A DNA stretch of 22,183 nt from Entrophospora sp. SA101 (lineage: Eukaryota; Glomeromycota; Glomeromycetes; Entrophosporales; Entrophosporaceae). A program made the translations under genes and the position numbers. Below the pieces are notes generated by a model. It had not been told where the DNA came from. It was given only the letters and a program-made list of their open reading frames with translations, and did not search any database. The stretch's first letter is position 1; the number at the start of each line of letters is the position of its first letter. Location of the stretch: the NCBI GenBank assembly GCA_958430865.1, contig CAUDNR010000610.1, positions 669 through 22,851 of the forward strand. Reading direction: 5' to 3'. Positions 1-6,679 of the stretch are shown in pieces.

Positions 1-513
1 TCTTTCATTCATTAGATAAGAACTATGTAATAATTTAATATATCAAGTAGTGAGTAAATGATACATTTGTTGGTTTTTGATGTTATAGGATATGCTGTTT
101 CAAACCATAGGTGTACTTTATTACATAGTAATTATAGTAAGAGTTTTCACCTAATGTTTTTGCTGAATTATTTACCACCAATTACAAATAAAAAATATTG
201 TTAAGAATATATTTATTTTATTGTCTTGAAAGCAATATTAAAAAGTTTTAATAATGATCGGCATATTATAAAATTATCCAATCAATTTCTTTGTGGATCA
301 ACCAATCACAGATAAAGCCCGCTATGTTATAACGAACAAAAGCAGAAAAATTACATAATAGGGACAAGGGGTTCGGTATATAGAGCTTAAACTGCGAATT
401 CACGTGATGTAAACATTTTATCCATATTTCCAAATTATAAAAAAAAAAGATGAAAGCAAACAACAACAACAAAATTGTTCAATTAAAAAAATAACATCAT
501 CAAATTATAAAAA
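1..513. other. AT-rich non-coding flank, probable Tigger/pogo leader
   Basis: No credible gene. A 68-residue minus-strand frame at 266-472 shows no recognisable motif and looks like chance. Around 324-345 the sequence contains a TATGTTATAACGAACAAAA stretch, followed by a GGTTCGGTATATAGAGC stretch near 369-385. Such CGAAC/TATA-rich motifs resemble the end regions of fungal pogo-like elements and lie just upstream of the transposase relic that starts at 514. The link to that relic is inferred from position only. A CAA-rich patch at 459-474 precedes it. Confidence 0.35.
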
Positions 514-803
514 ATGTGTATGAATAAAGATGAAATTTTCTTTATCAAATTCTTACAATCTTACGCAAAACTTTTCTTAAATTCTTCACAATTAAAGCCT
601 TTGAAAATGTTTCAACAACAATCATCATCATCGTCATCATCCATTAAAAAACGTGCGTATATCACTGCAGAACATAAACGCAAATTATGTTTATTAAAAT
701 AAACTAAATCCCAACCAAAAAATATGGAATTAGGATGTCAAGTTAGTGACATATCGTAAGAGTCTGATTAATGGCTTAAAATTCATATCAAGCAAATTTA
801 AAA
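514..803 (+). pseudogene. Tigger/pogo-type transposase relic, CENP-B-like N-terminal helix-turn-helix
   Basis: An open frame from the ATG at 514 ends at a TAA at 700-702. Its end carries a Ser-rich run followed by KKRAYITAEHKRKLCLLK. This matches the start of the CENP-B N-terminal (psq-type) helix-turn-helix of pogo/Tigger transposases, which usually reads like KR.YI...HK..IC..K. Reading on in the same frame past the stop gives further relic peptides, ELGCQVSDIS and, after more stops, ESD then WLKI. These fit the second half of that domain (VS..TVSDILK.SDKWL). Two or more in-frame stops break it, so it is a dead fragment. The DDE catalytic domain is not recognisable downstream. In intact elements this domain binds the terminal repeats during cut-and-paste transposition. 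Confidence 0.6.
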
Positions 804-1026
804 AGACCACATCTTACTTCTGTCATGAATGTTGAAGATGTATTAATATTTATTTTTGTTATTATTATAAGTATTAAATAAAATGTCAATCATTACAACG
901 AATTTTGATGGATTCGTTGAAACGAGATTTGACTGTATACTTCATGTTAAGCAATAATAATAAAATAAAGATTTACAATGTTCCTAAACGTTAGAAAACC
1001 TATTTAAAATCATTAAACGGCTCTAA

Positions 1027-1263
1027 TGCACAAAAAATGATCAAGATTTTGATGTTTTTGATAATAATTCTTTAAACTTTGATGTGAACAATGATAATTC
1101 TGCGAATGAGACAATGACAGTGACTCAAATAATGAAATTTGGTATGACAAGACTAGCGTTGGTCGCAAAAACTATTTTGAAGAAGCGAATGTCAAAACTA
1201 AAATTAAAATTTATATATATGTCAAAACTAAATCAAAAGTCAAAAGTCAAAGGTCAAAACTAA
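1027..1263 (+). pseudogene. Unrecognised acidic Asp/Asn-rich open frame without start codon
   Basis: A stop-free stretch of 78 codons lies between a TAA at 1024-1026 and a TAA at 1261-1263. The first half is Asp/Asn-rich (NDQDFDVFDNNSLNFDVNND) and the second half is Lys-rich. There is no ATG before the middle of the frame. The acidic run resembles linkers or tails of transposon-derived proteins in such genomes. It could belong to the Tigger relic upstream, but no motif proves this. It may also be chance in AT-rich DNA. Confidence 0.2.
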
Positions 1264-1295
1264 TTTCGACTTATGGCGAAACCTTTTGACTTTTG
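1195..1295. repeat. GTCAAAA-rich short tandem and inverted repeat
   Basis: The 7-base word GTCAAAA or close variants recur several times between 1195 and 1258, partly in tandem. A near-perfect inverted copy, CCTTTTGACTTTTG at 1282-1295, can pair with CAAAAGTCAAAGG around 1241-1253 to give a hairpin with a loop of about 30 bases. No link to a gene or element end is visible. Confidence 0.5.
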
Positions 1296-1512
1296 CACAG
1301 TTGCAAAACTCTCTAGTTTTGGAAATCGACATTATACGAGACCTTTCAACACGATTTAAAACGTCTTCTATATACATTGGTAATTCTGTATGTACGATTT
1401 ATCAAAGAAATGCTTCACTCTAATCAAAATTCACGTGATTTCAAAACCACTAAAAAACGTCAGGTATATATTAATATGGGAATGATTTTCAACGGAGATC
1501 TACGGTTACAGT

Positions 1513-2190
1513 TAGGGATGGGAAATTGCATGAAAATTTCAAACTTCATGCGCACTGCATCTGCTGATCTTTTTTATTTTTTAAAAAAAAATTTATTATT
1601 ATTATTAAAAAAAACAAAACAGATTTAATTACTAATATTAGTCACTGATTCAGATGTATATACATCACTATCATCATTTTCACTTCACTAACATCATCTT
1701 CCTGTTCCTCATTATCATTACCAGTATCATAGTGTTTCCATTGACATTATCTTTTGATTTTTTTGATTTTTGTAATTATAATTAAAATAAATAAACACTA
1801 ATTTGAAAACCATACCAGATGTTAGTCTATTTCTTTTTTTATCATGTATATATGAGAATGCAGGCCAATTTCTTTTGGGTGCTGCTGAAGATGTAGGATT
1901 GAAAGAATTTGTACAGCAAGATTAGTTAGTTCAGGGGCAACTAATAAAAAATTCCCTTTACACCATGTTACCAAATCTGCTTCATCTATAGTTGACCATG
2001 CTAAAGAATTGTCAAACAAGCCAGTATGTTGTTTATAATGTAGTAATTGTGACCAAAATTTTCTAAAAAAAAATTTAATTTTTTTTGTGTTACATTTATT
2101 ACTATGTACAAAAAAAATTACATGCGCATGATTTCAAAAATTACGTGCGCACAATGCAGTGCGCATGACATGCGCATTGGAACATCTCTA
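1513..2190 (-). mobile_element. Short, internally deleted hAT transposon with C-terminal transposase relic
   Basis: The left end is TAGGGATG (1513-1520) and the right end, read on the minus strand, is TAGAGATG (2190-2183), a typical hAT terminal form. A perfect 15-bp inverted subterminal repeat, TCATGCGCACTGCAT, lies at 1546-1560 and again inverted at 2154-2168. Between them the minus strand encodes a hAT C-terminal dimerisation region. One frame gives LAWSTIDEADLVTWCKG and APELTNLAVQILSI (within 1822-2040). After a one-base frameshift near 1895 another frame gives PTSSAAPKRNWPAFSYIHDK and KRNRLTSG. These match the conserved W..........L..LA..ILSIP.SSA..ERNWS.F..IH.K.RNRL pattern. A further acidic tail is visible down to about 1625, again shifted. 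The catalytic core is missing. No matching 8-bp target duplication was found (GTTACAGT left, CATATGGG right). Confidence 0.7.
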
Positions 2191-2394
2191 CATATGGGGC
2201 TCTGTAAGGTATGTTAGTTTGACTGGTTGCAGGGGTAATAATTGGCCCTGGATTTGGGTTCTGAATAAAGTTCCGAACTGAAATTTTCTGTTTGAATCGA
2301 ACTGTTCAGTGCTTTAAGCTAAAAACTACTTGGCAGTCCCTGGTATCTAACTTTTGCACTCTGCTTATTTAGAATTAAATTTATTAATTTCTAA

Positions 2395-2493
2395 TCCAGC
2401 GTCTTGGTCGAACAAGTTTTTTCTGGAGGCACAGACTTAATTATTCAAAGGCGTTGTATTTTAGAACCTGAAACAATAAGAGAGCTTGAATGA
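2395..2493 (+). pseudogene. Second hAT transposase C-terminal fragment
   Basis: The plus frame gives SSVLVEQVFSGGTDLIIQRR then CILEPETIRELE and a TGA. This resembles the end of the hAT dimerisation domain in another hAT lineage, where the pattern is SS...ER.FS.G.D.IT.KR..L..ETIREL. It lies on the opposite strand to, and outside the ends of, the hAT element at 1513-2190. Its sequence type (ERVFS) also differs from the RNW type there, so it is an independent remnant. No terminal repeat was recognised. The 2200-2394 stretch before it holds no gene that I can support. Confidence 0.55.
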
Positions 2494-2546
2494 GTTTAAA
2501 AGTTTGCAGAGATGATGAATTTTGTATATGAATTGAAAAAAATAGA

Positions 2547-2699
2547 ACGTCCTTAGGATTTCTATTCGAATTATTTGTTTTATTCGTTATAAATTGAAAG
2601 TTTAGTCAAATGAAATGAATAATTCGAATGAAACTAATAAAACTAATAAAACTAATAAAGCAAATAAAAGTTTGTATTGCGAATAGAAACTCCAAACGT
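2547..2699. mobile_element. MITE-like inverted-repeat element, about 150 bp
   Basis: The left edge reads ACGTCCTTAGGATTTCTATTCG. The right edge, read on the minus strand, is ACGTTTGGAGTTTCTATTCG. The two align over about 22 positions with two small gaps and one mismatch, sharing a perfect TTTCTATTCG core. The interior is AT-rich, non-coding and partly self-complementary (ATTTGTTTTATTCG on one side, CTTTATTAG on the other when inverted). No clear target-site duplication is visible, so the family is unassigned. Confidence 0.4.
2633..2659. repeat. Three tandem copies of ACTAATAAA
   Basis: Three perfect consecutive 9-bp units occupy 2633-2641, 2642-2650 and 2651-2659, inside the right half of the MITE-like element. 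They probably arose by replication slippage. Confidence 0.85.
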
Positions 2700-2820
2700 A
2701 CAAATTTTTGTGGTGAATCTATGAATGTTCTCCATTCTAATTTTGGTAAGAAATGGACCATCGCTACCATGGTATAAAAATTATGTATTTAGAAACAGGA
2801 TCTTCCAGCATCTCTCTACT

Positions 2821-3150
2821 TCACAACACATTCACTAAAACTAAGCCACAAGTTATTTGTGAAGTTATTATGTATATTTTTACATAGTTAACGAATTTAT
2901 ATAGAATGTCCAAGTCAAATGTGAACCGAAAAACTGAACCGAACCATGAAAAGAGAATAGAGATTCCAACAAATTCAATTCCTATCAAATGTCTATGAAT
3001 CAAAGCAATATCATTCAAAACATTGCTACAATCCAGGTCTTGATTGGAAAAGAATTCAGATTTGATAAGCAAAATTGTTACATTCTTTCCCTCCAGAAAA
3101 TCAATAAAATTTACCTCAATCCAAACATCAAAAACTTTATGATAAAACAT
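2821..3150 (-). other. Doubtful 109-residue open frame
   Basis: An uninterrupted minus-strand frame of 109 residues, rich in Ile, Phe, Leu and Val, with no motif I recognise. The plus strand carries a competing 61-residue frame (2989-3174) over the same bases, also without recognisable features. One of them may be a shadow or both may be chance. It lies downstream of the exon-like relic at 3365-3568 on the same strand, so a decayed minus-strand gene across 2821-3568 is possible. I have no evidence that joins the parts. Confidence 0.15.
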
Positions 3151-3364
3151 ATACCAACATCAGTCCGAAGCTGATTGTCTTCAACCATACATATTGTGTT
3201 AACTTCTGTGAACCAATTTGGATTTCATGTTTCGCATGAATTTGCTATTCAACAATGGATTCATTCCTTATCTGCACCACAAACTAATACAAAAATTGGT
3301 AAGAGTGTAAACAACATATATAAGTGTGTAAGTTAGAATGAAACTTACTTTAATGAAGAGATTA

Positions 3365-3568
3365 TTCAGCATCATATTTTGCATTTATTGCATCTCATAC
3401 ACCAACTTTATTGAGCTCATCGGCAGAAATATTGATCTCAACAACATCTTGACCTTGCTTTCTTTTAAATAATTCTTTGATCTGCATTAAGATCTATTAT
3501 GGTCATTAGCAATATTTCATTTACCATTGTTCTTAAACACCACTTAAATACCTTACGAATTTGCTTGT
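3365..3568 (-). pseudogene. Exon-like minus-strand relic with canonical splice sites, function unknown
   Basis: On the minus strand a CTGCAG acceptor ending at 3569 is followed by a 17-nt exon-like piece (3568-3552). Next comes AAG|GTATTTAAG (donor at 3551) and a 70-nt intron-like stretch ending in AATGCAG (3482). From 3481 the frame reads IKELFKRKQGQDVVEINISA then DELNKVGV, a TGA at 3397-3395, and DAINAKYDAE before a TAA. Joining the small exon in phase adds KQIRK. The balanced residue composition and short fungal-type intron look like genuine ancestral coding sequence. The in-frame TGA (possibly from TGG) suggests it is dead. I do not recognise the family. Confidence 0.3.
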
Positions 3569-3599
3569 CTGCAGTATTATTAAAAGATATATTTTATTA

Positions 3600-4125
3600 G
3601 ATATACTAAATGATCTTGAAGCTAAAATTTATCAAACTTGATTAATTAAACAATTAAATGATAATACCTGCACAAAAACAATTAATAAATGTTTTGCAAT
3701 TTACTTAATTAATGTAATGTAGTTATTTTTTGTCTTTTATTGTTTTTATTAATTAAAATAATACTTTATAAATGAACTGGTATTCTGCAGCAAATCCATA
3801 TTTGTCATCTTGGGCCCATTTTAAAAGCTATGGGCATAAAGTTTTGTCAGAACTAAAGTTTCTGGTCGAAACTACCTCTCTTAATAACAAAAATTGCTGA
3901 AACACTGGGTGCAAAATTTATTTTTTTTATAGGCCCAAACTATTTTTTATTAATAACCGAAATTAGGCAAAATTGGTTTTAAAATTAGAATAGGTTGATT
4001 TATATAGTTTTTTTCACTGGAAACCTTAGTCAGAACATCATCTGGTTTTCTTATTTAAAAATATAGAGTATATAGACATTCAGTACTGTACACTTTTGCA
4101 TTCCTATACTGTATGAAAAGAAATA
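3600..4125. other. Non-coding interval, no gene seen
   Basis: AT-rich DNA with no convincing frame. A short plus frame around 3772-3897 (about 42 residues) has mixed composition but no motif. Close to the right edge, CAGTACTGTACAC (4081-4093) and CCTATACTGTA (4103-4113) form small palindromic motifs that resemble the CAGTATG end of the adjoining element. They could be remains of a nested related element. Confidence 0.4.
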
Positions 4126-4564
4126 CAGTATGTGATTGCATGTATTGTTATACAGTTAACGATCAAATTTTATTTATCACGTGCACAAATTTTAGCCAAT
4201 AAAATTTAAGAAAATCATTGTGATACAAGTGGGTTAGGTAGGAACAGTCACGTGAAATTATTCGACCAATGAAATAAAGAGAAACTAGTAAAATTTTAAT
4301 AAAAACATTATTAGTTGGTACAACAAAATTTGGAATTTTCAGAATGCTAAGGTTCAGCCAATTTTTAGTTTAAGAAAAACTAACCGATAAGTTTTTGTAA
4401 CTTGAGTAAATGAACAATAAAAATCTATCGGTTAGCTTTTTTAAGATGATATAAAAATATTTTGAAGCTGGCCAATTGTTACTATAAACACCATAATAAT
4501 ATTTTAATGGTTACACGAGCCACGTATTTAAAAGGGCGAGATTTTTTTATACGATGACATACTG
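4126..4564. mobile_element. Non-autonomous Tc1/mariner/pogo-like element (MITE), about 439 bp
   Basis: The left end is CAGTATGTGATTGCATG (4126-4142). The right end read on the minus strand from 4564 is CAGTATGTCATCGTATA. They match at 13 of 17 positions, with the outer eight perfect. A TA dinucleotide flanks each end (4124-4125 and 4565-4566), the target duplication expected for the Tc1/mariner/pogo superfamily. The interior has no transposase frame, so it would depend on a partner in trans. Two CACGTG-type words (4179-4183 region and 4249-4254) and an internal hairpin (4371-4444) lie inside. The superfamily is inferred from the TA flanks and the CAGT start. Confidence 0.5.
4371..4444. repeat. 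Imperfect inverted repeat with 19-bp arms
   Basis: The left arm TAAGAAAAACTAACCGATA (4371-4389) pairs with TATCGGTTAGCTTTTTTA (4426-4443). The ten bases next to the loop, TAACCGATA with its flanking C, pair perfectly. The loop is about 36 bases. It lies inside the 4126-4564 element and could be an internal hairpin of the MITE. The T-rich 3' arm does not make it a terminator in a eukaryote. Confidence 0.6.
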
Positions 4565-4566
4565 TA

Positions 4567-4772
4567 ATAAAAGTAAGAGAGTTATTGACTTTATCGATTA
4601 TCGAGATTTATTGTGATTATGAAATTATCGAATAAAGTTTTAATATAACTAACATTGTTCCTGAAAAAATTACGAATTTAAACGATTATGAATTTATCAA
4701 TTTATCGAATATGAATTTAACGAGTTTTGACTATACAATCTATGCAGGCAGACATGTTCTTAATACGGAAAA
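4567..4772. other. Non-coding, ATCGA-rich spacer
   Basis: The stretch has repeated TTATCGA/TATCGAT/TTTATCGAA words (about 4592-4712), a diverged simple repeat. No frame and no element ends were recognised. Confidence 0.4.
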
Positions 4773-5218
4773 ATGATTTTTTCCCTTAAGAGATTTTTTA
4801 CATGGAAATATAAGCACATGGTTATAAAACCAAAAGGAGACTTTTTTCTGACTCGGAAAGAATTGATAATACCTGCCAAAGTCATGACCTCAGATTTGTC
4901 GACAGAATTGCATATTAATATGTTGATAGTTTATAACTCGCATTATTGGTAAAGCCGTTTCAAATGGCTCATCAAGACATGGTCATCCAATTTCAAGCGG
5001 TTAAAAGAACATTCCTTGAATTGGGTGAAGGAATTTGAGACATCAAACAAGGACAAGGAAAAATTTGACAAAAAGGCTGATGATGATACTGATCATCTCA
5101 AGAAGGAAAGGAAACGCTTGCGGAAAAAGAATCAATTTAAGCCTTGTCCACGAAAGGCTTGTAAAAGACCCCGATTCAAAGGAACAGATAACAGAAGAAT
5201 GCTTATCAGAGTTTGAAG
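4773..5218 (+). pseudogene. Unrecognised broken gene, one in-frame stop in 148 codons
   Basis: One frame runs from the ATG at 4773 to a TGA at about 5214-5216, interrupted only by a TAA at 4950-4952. The first part (59 residues) contains MVIKPKGDFFLTRKELIIPA and DLSTELHINMLIVYNSHYW. The second part is Trp/Lys-rich (SRFKWLIKTWSSNFKRLKEH) and then very charged (KDKEKFDKKADDDTDHLKKE), ending in a basic Pro-rich tail. The TAA is preceded by TTG|GTAAAGCC, so a splice donor reading is possible. No acceptor can be chosen with confidence. I do not recognise a family. The second frame at 5035-5229 overlaps it, with SKEQITEECLSEFEGCS at its end, so a frameshift near 5150 is also possible. Confidence 0.35.
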
Positions 5219-5340
5219 GTTGCTCGTAAAGTAAGAGAGAGATGCGAGAGAATGTTATATCATAAGAAATGACCTAATATTCTTAAGGGTGTTAAGTTGA
5301 AAAGGATGAATATGAATATGAATAAAAGAAAATGCCCTCA

Positions 5341-5610
5341 AAACAGTTCAGACTATGTCAAAAATTGACGCGGCTCGTAGGATTCATCGAGAGCTTGGCC
5401 AAGATCTGAAGAACTTTGAATATCCCAAGTCTCAGTTGAAGGATCGATATAATCAGCAGCTTTGTAGAAAGAAAACAGACAAAACTTGGTGCTGCGGAAA
5501 GAAATTATATAAAAGAACATGCCGGAAAAGAAGATCAAAATAAACTATTATCATCATCATCACAACCACAATTATCATTCAACATCATTACCTGTGTCAA
5601 AACTTGATGG
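5341..5610 (+). pseudogene. Charged, helix-prone coding relic, function unknown
   Basis: A plus frame at 5355-5543 begins MSKIDAARRIHRELGQDLKN and continues with a mix of charged and polar residues. A shift to another frame near 5480 gives LGAAERNYIKEHAGKEDQNK followed by Leu-Leu-Ser-rich sequence up to about 5610. The even spread of charged, Leu, Ala and Gln residues, unlike the Ile/Phe/Asn bias of chance frames here, suggests once-coding, possibly coiled-coil sequence. The need for a frameshift and the lack of a clear start or splice pattern suggest decay. It could belong with the 4773-5218 relic as one former gene, which is inference from proximity and strand. Confidence 0.3.
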
Positions 5611-6040
5611 ACTTTGCATTCTTGCTCTTCCCAACCCGTATTCTCATTTCCTTGAATATCTAAAAACATACTCGTTTATCCTGTCGGTTATGTTAATTGA
5701 ACAACCGGCACAGGAGATTATAAACACTCAAAAAGATGATGACAAATGAGGAGCAAGCATTAAATATATTGCACGGTTGGAATGAATAACAATTATTGTT
5801 CCCAACAGATTTGTGCATGGCGTTTTCATAGAATTATCAATAGCAATATCATTAGTATCAAAGCATATGGTGCTGTTGAGTGTGTCAACCTACCATGCAT
5901 TTCATTCGAGTGTAACTAACACCATTAAAGCCTTGGTCCTCGCTCAGCTTTCATTCCACTTTTACTACCCTTCCCAAAAACTTATGCAAGTCAATTTATA
6001 CTGGGCATTCAAAACACTTCAACACTCTCAGATCCAATGA
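5611..6040 (+). other. Two short hydrophobic open frames, unrecognised
   Basis: Frames at 5519-5749 (76 residues) and 5813-6040 (75 residues) are Leu/Ser/His/Pro-containing and uninterrupted, separated by about 60 bases with stops. The first contains LCILALPNPYSHFLEYLKT. The second contains HMVLLSVSTYHAFHSS. Base composition here is less AT-rich than the surroundings, which fits former coding DNA. No family was recognised and no start context or splice sites were decisive. They may be the 3' part of the decayed sequence upstream. Confidence 0.2.
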
Positions 6041-6679
6041 GGTCACTCCTGGTCAAGGAGATTTAACCATTTGTTATCTTGTCAATAAATCAAAATAAAA
6101 ATTAGAGATTTAAAGATTAATTAATAATGAATCTTATTATTTTTTTATTATTACGAATAACTTATATTAATGTGTTATGTTTTATTTATACATATGAAAG
6201 AATAATATATGGTAATATTGTATATACATATTATATAAATATTAAAAAAACCAACTATCAAACTAATTAATAATTAAAAAAAAAACCATCGGGTAGAAAA
6301 TTCTTTTTATCAAAAAAAGATTACTTAAAAAAATTTAAAATATAATTAATTAACTAATTAAGTTTTACTACTATTATTATTATTAATTATTAAGATTATT
6401 ATTATTAAAAAAAAAATTCATATTTCCTGCTGAATCTATACACAAAATAATCGAGGGGTTATATAAAAAAATCAAAAATTAAAAATTTCAATAAAATAGT
6501 AGATAAATGTATGTAAATATGTAGGTATGTATAAATGGATGTATATAAGTAAGGTGAGGCATTAGATATGTATAATAATATATATATATACGTAAGTGTA
6601 AGTGGATATATGCAAAAATCAAAAAAAATTTGATAGTCTTTTTTTTTTTAATCTCTTTCTTACTTATAAAAAAATTTAA
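6041..6679 (-). other. Probable 3' UTR and downstream flank of the forkhead gene
   Basis: Very AT-rich, no frames. It lies directly downstream of the stop codon of the minus-strand forkhead gene. On the minus strand several AATAAA words occur (for example complementary to TTTATT at 6181-6186), so cleavage and polyadenylation within a few hundred bases is plausible. No single site can be chosen. A TAG/TAA-rich microsatellite-like patch at 6368-6410 (ATT repeats) and TATATATATA at 6578-6590 are present. Confidence 0.4.

Noticed and set aside
5870..5930. STYHAFHSS resembles the HAFHS motif of malonyl/acyl transferase domains of polyketide and fatty acid synthases
   Set aside because: The catalytic GHS.GE motif and other blocks of that domain are not visible nearby, and the match is only five residues.
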